From: Mycobacteroides saopaulense
Lineage (GTDB): Bacteria > Actinomycetota > Actinomycetes > Mycobacteriales > Mycobacteriaceae
NCBI RefSeq assembly: GCF_001456355.1
Contig: NZ_CP010271.1
Coordinates: 3,162,001 to 3,226,000 of the forward strand
Length of the DNA stretch: 64,000 bases
Reading direction: 5' to 3'
Both the position numbers and the translations under genes were made by a program. This document shows, piece after piece, positions 19,369 through 28,570 of the stretch (positions are counted from its first letter, which is position 1; each line of letters starts with the position of its first letter). Under the pieces are notes generated by a model. It worked only from the letters and a program-made list of their open reading frames with translations. It was not told the DNA's origin and searched no databases.

Positions 19369-19386
19369 ACTTGACACCCGTCAAGT
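19369..19386. promoter_or_regulatory. ACTTGAC-n4-GTCAAGT palindrome between TetR and CYP136
   Basis: ACTTGACACCCGTCAAGT has perfect 7-bp arms with a 4-base spacer. It lies 64 bases before the CYP136 start and 21 bases before the TetR start. The TTGACA inside also resembles a -35 element, which fits repression by occlusion. Confidence 0.75.
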
Positions 19387-19449
19387 CCTGTGGCGAAGAT
19401 GAGCTAGAGCACATTGACGTGCTTGCCGCGAGCGAAGGAGCGACGCCCC

Positions 19450-20928
19450 ATGGCGACGATCAACAGCACCGATTACCTCATCGACCAGGCCAAACGCCGC
19501 CTCCCCACGATGAACACCCTTCCGGGGTTGGGATACGTCGAGAATTACCTCAACAACCGCGAATGGCCGATGGCCGAACTGGCGACGCCACCGGCAGGCA
19601 GCGGTCTGAAGCCGGTGATGGGTGACCAGGGGCTGCCGATGCTCGGGCACATGGTCGAGATGTTCCGCGGGGGCATCGACTGGGTGCTCAACATGTACCA
19701 GGAGCGCGGTCCGGTCAGCTGGACCCAAACGCCTATCGGCAAGATCGTCGCGGCACTGGGCCCCGACGCCACCCAGGCGGTATTCAGCAATGCCAACAAG
19801 GACTTCTCCCAGCAAGGCTGGGTTCCCGTCATCGGTCCCTTCTTCAGCCGCGGGCTGATGCTGCTGGACTTCCAGGAGCACCGCGAGCACCGGCTGATCA
19901 TGCAGCAGGCGTTCCTGCGCAGCCGGCTGGCGGGCTACGTGGAGCAGATCGACTCGGTGGCCAGCGAGATCGTCGCCGAGTGGCCGACCAACGACAGCCG
20001 GTTCCTCTTCTACCCGGCTATCAAGGAACTGACCCTGGACGTCGCCTCGGTGGTGTTCATGGGTAATGAGCCCCATGCCCAGCACGACCGGCTAGACAAG
20101 GTCAACAAGGCATTCGTCGCGACCACCCGCGCCGGTGGCGCCATCTTCCGGTTCGGCTTGCCTCCCTTCAAGTGGTGGCAGGGATTGCAGGGACGCAAGC
20201 TCCTGGAGGAATACTTCATCGAGCGGGTCGGCATTGCCCGCCAAAAGGATTCGGGTGCCGACATGCTGACGGCGCTATGCCACGCCGAGACCGACGAGGG
20301 TGACGCCTTCTCCGACACCGACATCGTCAACCACATGATCTTCTTGATGATGGCCGCCCATGACACCACCACGTCGACCACGACGACGATGGCCTACTAC
20401 CTGGCCGCCAATCCCGAATGGCAAGAACGGGTTCGGGAGGAGTCGGACCGTCTTGGCGACGGCCCGCTGGACATCGACTCGTTGGAGAAGCTGGAAAGCC
20501 TCGACCTGGTGATGAACGAGGCATTGCGCCTCGTGACCCCACTGCCCTTCAACATCCGCTCAACGGTGCGCGATACCGATCTTCTCGGATTCCATATCCC
20601 GGCCAACACCATGATCAACATCTGGCCGGGCATGAACCACCGCCTGCCCGAATTGTGGACCGACCCGGAGAAGTTCGATCCGGACCGCTTCTCCGAACCA
20701 CGCAACGAGCACAAGCGTCACCGGTATGCGTTCTCGCCCTTCGGCGGGGGTGCGCACAAGTGCATCGGCATGGTGTTCGGCCAGCTGGAGATCAAAGCCG
20801 TCATGCACCGTCTGCTGCGGCGTTACCGGTTCGAGCTGGCCCACCCCAATTACCAGGCCAAGTGGGACTACGCCGGTATGCCGCTGCCAATCGACGGCAT
20901 GCCAATCGTCCTGCGCCCCTTGCACTGA
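19450..20928 (+). CDS. cyp136: Cytochrome P450, CYP136 type
   Basis: The 492-residue P450 has an I-helix MMAAHDTTTSTTTT, an ExxR in NEALRL, and the heme signature FSPFGGGAHKCIG with axial Cys438. Wording is close to M. tuberculosis CYP136 as I recall it, including MATI at the start and the C-terminal DGMPIVLRP. It needs ferredoxin/reductase partners not present here, and its natural substrate is not established. The start ATG 19450 has GAAGGAG upstream. Confidence 0.93.
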   Translation: MATINSTDYLIDQAKRRLPTMNTLPGLGYVENYLNNREWPMAELATPPAGSGLKPVMGDQGLPMLGHMVEMFRGGIDWVLNMYQERGPVSWTQTPIGKIVAALGPDATQAVFSNANKDFSQQGWVPVIGPFFSRGLMLLDFQEHREHRLIMQQAFLRSRLAGYVEQIDSVASEIVAEWPTNDSRFLFYPAIKELTLDVASVVFMGNEPHAQHDRLDKVNKAFVATTRAGGAIFRFGLPPFKWWQGLQGRKLLEEYFIERVGIARQKDSGADMLTALCHAETDEGDAFSDTDIVNHMIFLMMAAHDTTTSTTTTMAYYLAANPEWQERVREESDRLGDGPLDIDSLEKLESLDLVMNEALRLVTPLPFNIRSTVRDTDLLGFHIPANTMINIWPGMNHRLPELWTDPEKFDPDRFSEPRNEHKRHRYAFSPFGGGAHKCIGMVFGQLEIKAVMHRLLRRYRFELAHPNYQAKWDYAGMPLPIDGMPIVLRPLH

Positions 20929-20937
20929 GCGGAGGCG

Positions 20938-21402
20938 TCAGCAGGCCAGCCGATTGGCGCAGGCGGTGACCGCCTTGAGCGATGACCTGGTGGCGTCCCG
21001 GGCGCGGCCCATCGCCCAGGCGGTGCCCATGCCATTGGTGCCGCACACGAAGGTGACCGTCTGATCGCCGTCGTGCATCTGATGGAAGCGCAGCGTTTCC
21101 ATCCGTATCCCCCGCTCGGACAGCATGGCGGTCAGCGCCGCCATCGGCCCACAGGCACTGACCGTTGACGATTCGATGCGCTCACCGATCGCCAGTGTCG
21201 CCTGATAAGTGCCGTTGGCCTCGGACCACTGACCCAGTCTCAGCGCGCCCGTGCTGCGCTCGTAGGTCTGGCAGAACGAGGCCCAGGACATGTCGCGAGC
21301 TTCTTCGCGCAGTCCACGCGGCAGCGGGACACCGAAGCGATCCGCGAACAGGTCGTTGCGCGGGGAGATTGTTGTCGAGGAGTGCATGTGCCGGTCTTTC
21401 AT
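20938..21402 (-). CDS. Stand-alone LeuA-type regulatory (allosteric) domain protein
   Basis: The 154-residue protein resembles the C-terminal leucine-binding dimerisation domain of 2-isopropylmalate synthase: the stretch ACGPMAALTAMLSERG and then METLRFHQMHDGDQTVTFVCG parallels the GNGPVAAF..DVEVLDYHEH..AAYVEC pattern of LeuA. No TIM-barrel catalytic domain exists, so it cannot make isopropylmalate. It could bind leucine or modulate LeuA. An unusual leader with a Leu-rich frame and a long hairpin lies upstream. An alternative start is ATG 21387. Confidence 0.75.
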   Translation of the reverse strand: MKDRHMHSSTTISPRNDLFADRFGVPLPRGLREEARDMSWASFCQTYERSTGALRLGQWSEANGTYQATLAIGERIESSTVSACGPMAALTAMLSERGIRMETLRFHQMHDGDQTVTFVCGTNGMGTAWAMGRARDATRSSLKAVTACANRLAC

Positions 21403-21425
21403 CCGAATGGGAAGGTGACCGACAG

Positions 21426-21489
21426 GTAGTAGCTTCGACCCACAGCGAGGGGTCGGTCTGGATCAGACCCCGCTGCGGGTTGCTACTAC
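21426..21489 (-). promoter_or_regulatory. Leader hairpin upstream of the LeuA-domain gene
   Basis: GTAGTAGC (21426-21433) pairs perfectly with GCTACTAC (21482-21489), and inner blocks CAGCG/CGCTG and GGGTC/GACCC also pair, giving a long stem about 25 bases upstream of the downstream start. It looks like an attenuator or translational control structure. The Leu-rich frame ends within it. Confidence 0.55.
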
Positions 21490-21522
21490 GAGTTGACCGG
21501 AGAAGTACAGCACGAGAAGCAA
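21463..21522 (-). CDS. Possible Leu/Val-rich leader peptide
   Basis: In the 80-base stretch after the CobW stop, one minus-strand frame reads RLLLLLVLYFSGQLVVATR and ends at TGA inside the leader hairpin. The five consecutive Leu codons are five different synonymous codons, followed by Val-Leu; the Val-Val pair sits in the hairpin arm. No ATG or clear ribosome-binding site precedes the Leu run. TTG 21522 or GTG 21513 are the only starts inside the gap, so this is tentative. Confidence 0.3.
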   Translation of the reverse strand: MLLVLYFSGQLVVATRSGV

Positions 21523-21541
21523 CAGTAGACGCGGCGTCTGA

Positions 21542-22534
21542 TTAGCGCAAATACTTTCCCAGGACCAGCATCGACCGTTCCGGATCGGGGTCGGGCGGAT
21601 CGTCGACAAGGGCATGCAGGCGCTCGGTGATGGTGTCGCCGTCCAGGTGCGTGCCGATGAGCACAAGACTGGCCCCCGCCGCGAGGTTCACCCCCTTGAC
21701 CGTCTTCTCGACGCTGATGTGGTCCCCCACGGTGTGCACGGCCAGTGTCTTGTCGCCGAGCCGCACCACGCCCTTGATGCGGTACACGCCCGCGGGCTGA
21801 CTGTCGAGGAACTCCACGAGCCGTCGCGGATGCAGTGAGCGTTCCGTGCTGAACTCCACCGTTTCGTAGTGGTGGTGGGCGTGGTGCTCGTGATTGTGGT
21901 CCTCGCGGATGAGGTCTTCCAGGGAGAGCTGACCGAACGTCTCGGGGCGCTCCTTCTTGTCGAACAGCAGCCGCGGGTCGACGTCGGCCCCGGTGGTCTC
22001 CACGATGGAGGCACGGGGGTTGCGCTCCTTGACCACGGCACGCAGGTGGGTGCGGTCTCCCGCGTCGGCCAGGTCAATCTTGTTGAGAACCACCAGATCT
22101 GCCAGGGCCAGGTGCTGGGCGATCTCGGGGTGCCGGGCCGCGACGTCTTCGTACTGGGCGGTGTCGACGACGGTGACCAGTCCCCCGTAACCGATCCGGC
22201 GGTCGTCGGCCGTCGCCGCCAGCACCATGCGCACCAGGGGCAGTGGCTCGGCCAGCCCGCTGGCTTCGATCACGATCGCGTCGATGTCCCGGCCGGCCAG
22301 AGCGGTCAGCATGCCGGCCAGCTCGTCGTCATCGGCGGTGCAGCACAGACATCCATTGGACATGGTCATGGTCGAATCGACTTGACCGGCGACCAGCATG
22401 GCGTCGATATTGATGGCGCCGAAGTCGTTGACCACCACGCCGATTCGCACACCCAAGGTGTTGCGCAGCAGGTTGTTCAGCAGCGTGGTCTTACCCGCGC
22501 CCAGGAACCCGGAGACGATCGTGACCGGTATCAA
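21542..22534 (-). CDS. CobW/COG0523 family GTPase metallochaperone
   Basis: This 330-residue GTPase has a Walker A GFLGAGKTT (9-17), the metal-binding GCLCC near residues 61-65, NKID for guanine recognition, a histidine-rich loop DHNHEHHAHHHYE (about 214-226), and the C-terminal CobW domain. COG0523 proteins insert zinc or other metals into client proteins, often under zinc limitation. I see no Zur box upstream, so the metal and client remain open. Confidence 0.93.
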   Translation of the reverse strand: MIPVTIVSGFLGAGKTTLLNNLLRNTLGVRIGVVVNDFGAINIDAMLVAGQVDSTMTMSNGCLCCTADDDELAGMLTALAGRDIDAIVIEASGLAEPLPLVRMVLAATADDRRIGYGGLVTVVDTAQYEDVAARHPEIAQHLALADLVVLNKIDLADAGDRTHLRAVVKERNPRASIVETTGADVDPRLLFDKKERPETFGQLSLEDLIREDHNHEHHAHHHYETVEFSTERSLHPRRLVEFLDSQPAGVYRIKGVVRLGDKTLAVHTVGDHISVEKTVKGVNLAAGASLVLIGTHLDGDTITERLHALVDDPPDPDPERSMLVLGKYLR

Positions 22535-22586
22535 GCGATCTTCTCGACACTTCTCTGCACGGTGCCAGTGTAGGCAAGGTTGGCGA

Positions 22587-23402
22587 CTAGTTGACGGTGG
22601 AGATGATGCCGCCGTTGACGAAGATGGTCTGCGCGGTGGTCCACCCCGATTCGGGAAGAACCAGCAGCCGGGCCACGGGCAGGATGTCGTCGCCGCGCCC
22701 GATCTTGCCGTTGATGCTCATCGACTCCAGCCAGGCGATGTTGTCATCGGATTCGGCCGGGTAGAAGAAGCTCGTCTGCAGCGGTCCGGGTGCTATGCAG
22801 TTGACGGTGATCCCGCGCCCACCAACCTCTTTGGCCAGTGCCTTGGTGAAATGCTCGACGGGGGCCTTGGATCCGGCGTAGGCACTGTAGGTAGGTGCCA
22901 GCGCACCGACCATCGTGGTGACGAAGCTCAGGATCCGGCCGTCGTCGGCCATGCGGCGTGCCGCCTCGCGCATCATGAAGAACACCGTCTTGGCATTGGT
23001 GTTGAAAACCCCGTCGTACTCCTCCTCGGTGATGTCCGCCAAGGGTTTGCGCACGATCATTCCCGCGGTGTTGATCAGGATGTCCCACCGGCCGAATGCC
23101 TCGAAGGCAGCGTCGGCGAGCTTGGTGCAGTTCTCCGGAATCGTGAGGTCGGCCTGGAAGCTGACCGCCTCGCCACCGGACTCCTGAATCTGGCGAACGA
23201 CCTGCGCGGCCTGCTCTGCCTTGTGGTTACTTCGGTAATGCACCACGATGCGGGCGCCATCGTGAGCCAGCGTCTGCGCAAGTGCCGCACCCATATTCGC
23301 CGAAGCCCCGGTGATCACCGCCACCTTGCCCGCCAACGGCCGCTCCTGCGGCCGATAGGGCTGAACCGGATCGATTGTCCCCGGGATGTCGACCATATCC
23401 AC
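22587..23402 (-). CDS. Short-chain dehydrogenase/reductase
   Basis: The 271-residue SDR has TGASANMGAAL as cofactor motif (the second Gly of GxGxxG is Asn-Met here), NTAG in place of NNAG, and YAGSKAP in place of the canonical YxxxK, which still supplies Tyr and Lys. The C-terminal TIFVNGGII is typical of 3-oxoacyl-ACP-reductase-like SDRs. Substrate unknown. It is divergent from the NAD(P)-binding gene at 23579. Confidence 0.87.
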   Translation of the reverse strand: MDMVDIPGTIDPVQPYRPQERPLAGKVAVITGASANMGAALAQTLAHDGARIVVHYRSNHKAEQAAQVVRQIQESGGEAVSFQADLTIPENCTKLADAAFEAFGRWDILINTAGMIVRKPLADITEEEYDGVFNTNAKTVFFMMREAARRMADDGRILSFVTTMVGALAPTYSAYAGSKAPVEHFTKALAKEVGGRGITVNCIAPGPLQTSFFYPAESDDNIAWLESMSINGKIGRGDDILPVARLLVLPESGWTTAQTIFVNGGIISTVN

Positions 23403-23578
23403 TCCTCAATAGAAGTCAGCCGACGTTGCTCGGCAAGCCTCAACGCTACGAGGTCCGCCTAGCCACGGCCAACAAAAGATTGTTGACAGCTAACAAGCGC
23501 GCCTTGTGAATCTGCGCGGCCCGGGAATGCCCGACCTCCCGTCGAAGTTGTCGGTCGTGGACTCACGAAAGGAACACC

Positions 23579-24241
23579 ATGCCCCAGAAAGTCGTCATCG
23601 CAGGTGGTCACGGGCAGATCGCCGCACATCTGATCCGACTACTCGCGGGGCGCGGCGATACTGCTATCGCGCTGATCCGCAATCCCGACCACGCAGCCGA
23701 TGTCCGGGCGTGGGGCGGGCAACCACTGATCCTGGACCTGGAATCGGCCGACGTGGGATCGGTCGCCGATGCCCTCGCCGGGGCCGATGCCGCAGTATTT
23801 GCCGCGGGCGCCGGGCCCGGCAGCGGCCCGGCACGCAAGGACACCGTGGACCGTGCCGCGGCGGTTCTGCTGGCCGAGGCCGCCGAACAGGCGCAGGTGC
23901 GCCGGTTCATCCAGATCAGCGCCTTCGGCGCCGGCGAGCCCGCGCCGACCACAGGTGACGAGTCCTGGATCGCCTACGTGATCGCGAAGACGGCCGCCGA
24001 GGAAGATCTGCGCACCCGCGACAGCCTGGACTGGACGATCCTGCGCCCGGGGCTGCTCACCGATGCGGCGCCCACCGGTTCAGTCACCTTGTCGGCCAGC
24101 AAGATCGCACGTGGATCTGTGCCCCGCGCCGATGTCGCGGCGGTGGTCACCGAGTTGCTGAACGCGCCGAACACCCGGCACGAGGTTCTGTTCCTCACCG
24201 CGGGCGCCACCCCGATCACCGGCGCGGTGTCTGCGCTTTAG
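23579..24241 (+). CDS. NAD(P)-binding atypical SDR (NmrA/YwnB-like)
   Basis: The 220-residue protein has an N-terminal Rossmann motif VVIAGGHGQIAAHLIRLL, the AAGAG segment, ISAFGAG and the YVIAKTAAE helix, the pattern of NAD(P)-binding atypical SDRs related to flavin reductases and NmrA. A good AAGGA lies before the ATG. The last bases overlap the convergent LLM-class gene. Confidence 0.87.
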   Translation: MPQKVVIAGGHGQIAAHLIRLLAGRGDTAIALIRNPDHAADVRAWGGQPLILDLESADVGSVADALAGADAAVFAAGAGPGSGPARKDTVDRAAAVLLAEAAEQAQVRRFIQISAFGAGEPAPTTGDESWIAYVIAKTAAEEDLRTRDSLDWTILRPGLLTDAAPTGSVTLSASKIARGSVPRADVAAVVTELLNAPNTRHEVLFLTAGATPITGAVSAL

Positions 24242-25254
24242 AGCAAGGCGAGCAGTCGATCGAGTGCTCGGAGCTGCTCCTCGTAAGGGGTGTCGAGTTT
24301 GACCAGCAGGGTCGAGATGCCCGACGCGCGATAGCGTTCCAGCCGCTGTCCGATCATCTCGTCGGTGCCGACGAGGTTTGTGAGGCGGCCCAGATCCTCA
24401 GGAACCGCATCACGCGCGCCGTCCCGATCTCCGGTACGCCAGAGGGATTCGACGATACGCACACCGTCGCCGTATCCGAGCCGGGTGAATGCCTCGTTGT
24501 AGAAGTTCCGCCCGGAACCACCCATGGCACCGATGGTGAACGCGTATCCGGCCGCATGGCGCTTGACGGCGGCGGCGGCATCGCTTGCGGTGTCGGCGAA
24601 TTCGAGCGCCACCGGCGCCACCAGATCGATATCGCCGAGCTGCCGCCCGGCTGCCACCGCCGCGTCGCGAATGGGGTCCAAAAACACCTCGGCCAACTCC
24701 GGGATGAAAGAGTTGCCAAGCCATCCGTCTGCCAACTCACCGGTGAGCGCCAGATTGGCCGGGCCCATAGCCGCGATGTAGATGGGCACCTGCTGCGGTG
24801 CCACCAGGGGCCGCAACGCCTTTCCGGCACTGTCCGGCAGCGGCAACGTGTACACCTGGCCGTCGTACCGGAGCCGCTCCCCGCGCCCCACCATCCGGAC
24901 TATGTCGATGGTCTCCCGTGTGGTCTGCACCGGCTTGGTGAAGCGCACGCCATGCCAGCCCTCCATCACCTGCGGCCCGGAGGCCCCGACGCCCAGCCTG
25001 AAGCGCCCACCGGAGAGCTGTTGAAGGCTCAACGCCGAGGTCGCCAACATCGCCGGCGAGCGCGATCCGAGCTGAACCACAAATGTGCCCAGCCCTATCG
25101 TCTCGGTGCAGGCCGCCAGGTAGGCGAGCCCGGTGAGGGCGTCGTATCCCCACACCTCCGGCACCCAGAGCGAGTCGACGCCCAGCTGTTCCGCGCGCCG
25201 CGCGAAGTCGGCGGCACCCGGCAACCGCGGCTCGATCGTCACACCAATACGCAT
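24238..25254 (-). CDS. LLM-class F420-dependent oxidoreductase
   Basis: The 338-residue luciferase-like TIM-barrel protein starts with MRIGVTIEPRLPGAADFARRAEQLGVDSLWVPE and has the LGVGASGPQVMEGWHG stretch common to mycobacterial F420-dependent enzymes. F420 use is likely from the family, although FMN cannot be excluded. The open frame has six extra codons, but MRIGV is the usual family start. Substrate unknown. Confidence 0.9.
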   Translation of the reverse strand: MRIGVTIEPRLPGAADFARRAEQLGVDSLWVPEVWGYDALTGLAYLAACTETIGLGTFVVQLGSRSPAMLATSALSLQQLSGGRFRLGVGASGPQVMEGWHGVRFTKPVQTTRETIDIVRMVGRGERLRYDGQVYTLPLPDSAGKALRPLVAPQQVPIYIAAMGPANLALTGELADGWLGNSFIPELAEVFLDPIRDAAVAAGRQLGDIDLVAPVALEFADTASDAAAAVKRHAAGYAFTIGAMGGSGRNFYNEAFTRLGYGDGVRIVESLWRTGDRDGARDAVPEDLGRLTNLVGTDEMIGQRLERYRASGISTLLVKLDTPYEEQLRALDRLLALL

Positions 25255-25286
25255 CCGGCCCTCCATCGCCAACGTAGGATCAGCCT

Positions 25287-25778
25287 ATGCGATACCGCGA
25301 CTGCCCCACTATCGAAGTGTCCCAACGGATGTCGGGCACAGTTGCCGAAGCATGGGCTCTGGTCACCGACATCGCCTTTCCCACCTACTGCACCGGCGAG
25401 CTCGTCAACGTCCAGTGGCTCGACGGCGCCGACAAGGTTGCGGTCGGCGCGCGGTTCAAGGGCACCAACGGCGGAGACGGCTCCGAGTGGGAAACGGTAT
25501 CGGTGATCACCGAGGTTGAGCCCGAGTCCCGCTGGGTGTGGAACGTGCTCTCCGAGGGCGATACCTACGCGGCGAGTTGGGGCTTCGAAGTGGAACCGGC
25601 CAGCGACGGCGTGATCGTCCGGCAATGGGGACGCCTGGGCCCCGGCCCGTCGGGATTGACGCCCGCGATCGAGGCCATGCCCGACAAGGAGGCCCGCATT
25701 GTGTCGCGCCGCCTGCAGGACTGGCGGGTGGGAATGGAGGCCAACCTCCGGGAGATCGCCGAGCGCTTGTCGCGCTAG
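25287..25778 (+). CDS. SRPBCC family protein (polyketide cyclase-like)
   Basis: The 163-residue protein has the START-like lipid/ligand-binding fold signature, beginning [26 protein letters not shown] and ending with a long C-terminal helix. These proteins bind hydrophobic ligands and may act as cyclases or carriers. It is divergent from the LLM oxidoreductase with a 32-base gap, so the two probably share control. Its last bases overlap sigC, which is convergent. Confidence 0.87.
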   Translation: MRYRDCPTIEVSQRMSGTVAEAWALVTDIAFPTYCTGELVNVQWLDGADKVAVGARFKGTNGGDGSEWETVSVITEVEPESRWVWNVLSEGDTYAASWGFEVEPASDGVIVRQWGRLGPGPSGLTPAIEAMPDKEARIVSRRLQDWRVGMEANLREIAERLSR

Positions 25779-26326
25779 CCGGTCATATTCTCGGGCTCGG
25801 ACCAACCGATCAGCTCGTCGCGGGCACGGGCCACGCGCGAGCGGATGGTGCCGATGGCACAGCCGCAGACGTCCGCGGTCTCGGCATAGGACAGACCGAC
25901 GACCTGCGTCAGCACCAATGCCTCGCGCCGATCTTCGTCCAGCGCCGCGAGAAGCGACTTGAGCTCCACCAACTCCTCGAACCGATGTGTGGGGCGACGC
26001 AGCGAGGCTTCCTCAAGGTCTGCACCGTGCGCGATGCGCGGCCGGGACTTCAAATGGCGGATGTGGTCGGCCACCACGCGGCGCGCGATCGACAGTAGCC
26101 AGGTGCGCACCGTCGAGCGTCCGGCGAATCGTGGCAACGCCACGATGGCCCGCAGATACGTCTCCTGGGTGAGGTCGTCGGCGACACCGGTATCGGCCAG
26201 GTAGGCGACGAATCGCCACACGTCGGCCTGGGTCGCCTTCACCAAGGATTCGAGAGCGGATTGGTCGCCACGGCCAGCGGACAGCGCAATCTCAAGCAGC
26301 TGCTCGTCATCGGTGCCGGTGGCCAC
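25775..26326 (-). CDS. sigC: ECF sigma factor, SigC type
   Basis: The 183-residue factor has only regions sigma2 (about 20-90, with [25 protein letters not shown]) and sigma4 (about 120-175, [29 protein letters not shown]), and closely matches M. tuberculosis SigC in wording, including the ending EPENMTG versus EPDDLTG. The GTG at 26326 gives the normal length; the longer frame overlaps the divergent PepSY gene's leader. A PepSY membrane protein and a zinc-finger anti-sigma-like gene lie next to it. Confidence 0.92.
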   Translation of the reverse strand: MATGTDDEQLLEIALSAGRGDQSALESLVKATQADVWRFVAYLADTGVADDLTQETYLRAIVALPRFAGRSTVRTWLLSIARRVVADHIRHLKSRPRIAHGADLEEASLRRPTHRFEELVELKSLLAALDEDRREALVLTQVVGLSYAETADVCGCAIGTIRSRVARARDELIGWSEPENMTG

Positions 26327-26402
26327 GAGTCCTACTCTATGTCGTAGATGTTCGGCAGAGAACAGCGGGAACTCTTTAGCCGGTTCGTCCGACCAATATC
26401 CC

Positions 26403-27803
26403 GTGACATATACCGAGGACCGCCCCGAAGCTCGCGAGTCGCAGACCGACACCGTGTGGGGACGATTTGCACCGATCGTACTGCGTCTGCACTTCTATGC
26501 GGGGCTCCTCGTCGGCCCGTTCCTCCTGGTCGCGGCGCTGACCGGGTTGGCATACGCGCTGGTGGGGCAGGTCGACGCCGTGGTGTACCGCCACGAACTC
26601 AAGGTCGATTCCCTCGGGTCCCAGCAGCTGCCGCTCTCCGAGCAGGTGGCGGTCGCGACCGCCGCGCAGCCCGGCGGCACGGTGACATCCATCCGCCTGC
26701 CGGCCCTACCCGACGACACGACCCGGATTGTCTTCGCGACAGAAGACGTTCCCGCCGACTACTCGCGCACGGTGTTCGTCGATCCCTACAGCGGGCAGAT
26801 TCGCGGCACGCTGACCACGTACGGCGAGTGGCTGCCCGTGCGCGCCTGGTTCGACGAGCTGCACCGGAATCTGCACCTGGGTGCGTTTGGGCGCAACTAC
26901 AGCGAGCTCGCGGCCAGCTGGCTGTGGGTGGTGGCCCTCGGCGGCCTGTTCCTGTGGATCGGATATCGCCGCCGCACCGGGCAGCTACGCAGAATCGCCC
27001 TCCCCGATCGCGACGCCACCCCGCGCCGGCGCAGATTGACCTGGCATGGCGCCGTCGGGGTCTGGATAGTCCTTGGGCTGCTGGCGCTTTCGGTTACCGG
27101 GCTTACCTGGTCGCGGTATGCCGGCACCAACATCGGCGACATAACCCAGGCCATTCGGCCCGCGCTGTCCACCGAGCTCGATCCGGCGGCAGCCAAACCG
27201 ATGACCGGGCATGAACATCACGGTGCCGCCCCCACATCAACCGGCAATCCGCTAGGTGGCGTCAACACGGTGATGGAGACGGTGCGCGACGCCGGGCTGC
27301 GCGGCCCGCTGTGGATGACGCCACCACCGGAGGCCAATACCGCATGGCTGGTCTCCGAGCGCAAACGCGATATCCCGACACACCTGGATGCCATCACCGT
27401 GAACCCGTCCAACGGTGAGATCACTGGACGCAGCAATTTCTCGGACTGGTCGCTGCTACAGAAATCGACCGAATGGGCCATCGACGGACACATGGGCATC
27501 CTGTTCGGAATCCCCAATCAAATACTGGTGGCGCTCATCGTGATTGGGCTCATCACCGTCATCACCCGCGGCTACCTGATGTGGTGGCGCAGGCGCCCGA
27601 CCAAGAGCGGTCGCTGGCCCGTGCCGCCGCGGCGGGGCGGTCTGCTTGCCCTCAAGCCGCTGGAGCTGGCGCTTCTGGCCGTCGTGGTCATCGCGATCGG
27701 ATGGTTCACGCCGCTGCTGGGAATCTCACTGGCGCTGTTCCTGGCCATCGACCTGGTGTGGGGATTCGTGGCGGCCCGCCGGGCCGGGACGTCAGGCAGC
27801 TGA
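26403..27803 (+). CDS. PepSY-associated transmembrane protein
   Basis: The 466-residue protein has about four to five membrane helices ([29 protein letters not shown] first) with extracytoplasmic PepSY-type domains, one containing [21 protein letters not shown] His-rich patch [12 protein letters not shown] suggests metal contact. PepSY-TM proteins are linked to metal and siderophore reduction in other bacteria. I placed the start at GTG 26403 after divergence from sigC. Neighbouring SigC suggests a copper or metal-stress context (inference). Confidence 0.87.
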   Translation: MTYTEDRPEARESQTDTVWGRFAPIVLRLHFYAGLLVGPFLLVAALTGLAYALVGQVDAVVYRHELKVDSLGSQQLPLSEQVAVATAAQPGGTVTSIRLPALPDDTTRIVFATEDVPADYSRTVFVDPYSGQIRGTLTTYGEWLPVRAWFDELHRNLHLGAFGRNYSELAASWLWVVALGGLFLWIGYRRRTGQLRRIALPDRDATPRRRRLTWHGAVGVWIVLGLLALSVTGLTWSRYAGTNIGDITQAIRPALSTELDPAAAKPMTGHEHHGAAPTSTGNPLGGVNTVMETVRDAGLRGPLWMTPPPEANTAWLVSERKRDIPTHLDAITVNPSNGEITGRSNFSDWSLLQKSTEWAIDGHMGILFGIPNQILVALIVIGLITVITRGYLMWWRRRPTKSGRWPVPPRRGGLLALKPLELALLAVVVIAIGWFTPLLGISLALFLAIDLVWGFVAARRAGTSGS

Positions 27804-28511
27804 GTTGTCGGTGGAGCGCAGATGCCGCTCCCCCGAGGCCACTTCATCCAGGAACACGGCACGGTGCTGGTTGGGTGGTGTGCGTCCCGCGCGGTAGTCG
27901 CGCAGGACCAGCAGGGCGAAAATCAGCCCGAGCAGCACCGGTGAGTGACTGACGATGCGCGCCAACGTCACCTGGCCATTGACGGCGTCGTTGATGACGT
28001 ACCCGGTGAGCACGAGCGCGAATGCACCCAGCACCGTTGCCATTCCGGCCGCGGCAGCGGGGCGCACGCCGGCGATCACCATGGCCACGCCCAGCGCCAC
28101 CACCCAGGCCGTGGATTCGTTCATCAGGTGCGCACCGGTCATCGCGCCGTGGTGATGTGAAGACACCATCCCGAAGTCGATTCCGGCGACCTGCATCCCG
28201 GCCACGCCCAACTGGAGCAGTCCGATCAGCACCAGCGCGCACCGGTTGACGTTCTGGCGTGCCCAGTGCATGTACCGGGCCATGGGTGTGAGGGGTTCGA
28301 CGGCGGCTGCCGCCAGGATCTGTCCGGTCAGATCGCGGGTCGGCGTCGAACGCGCGTAGGCGAACTGACGGTCCAGCCCGCGTGCCCGGCCGAGCCAGTC
28401 CCGGCAGGAGGCGCAGGACAGCACATGCTCGTCCAGACGCTTGCGCGCGACGCTCGCCTGCTCACCGTCGACCCACGCCGACAGCTGCTCGCGCACTTCC
28501 TGACAGTTCAC
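27792..28511 (-). CDS. Zinc-finger anti-sigma-like membrane protein
   Basis: The 239-residue protein opens with a zf-HC2 domain: MNCQEVREQLSAWVDGE and the zinc motif His29-x3-Cys33-x2-Cys36, typical of anti-sigma factors. About five hydrophobic helices follow, with an extracytoplasmic SSHHHGAMTGAH loop that could bind metal. I infer it is a membrane anti-sigma factor that may sense metal, and SigC, two genes away and on the same strand, is the natural partner. Start is GTG 28511 with GAGGGGT upstream. The 3' end overlaps the convergent PepSY gene. Confidence 0.82.
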   Translation of the reverse strand: MNCQEVREQLSAWVDGEQASVARKRLDEHVLSCASCRDWLGRARGLDRQFAYARSTPTRDLTGQILAAAAVEPLTPMARYMHWARQNVNRCALVLIGLLQLGVAGMQVAGIDFGMVSSHHHGAMTGAHLMNESTAWVVALGVAMVIAGVRPAAAAGMATVLGAFALVLTGYVINDAVNGQVTLARIVSHSPVLLGLIFALLVLRDYRAGRTPPNQHRAVFLDEVASGERHLRSTDNSAA

Positions 28512-28570
28512 CCCTCCATCGTCGCCTATCGCGTGAACTCAGGCGTGAAGACCCCCGGATCTCAGCATGT

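Noticed and set aside
23470..23485. CAACA-n6-TGTTG repeat between an SDR and an NAD(P)-binding gene
   Set aside because: Arms of only 5 bp and several overlapping alternatives; could be chance in this stretch.
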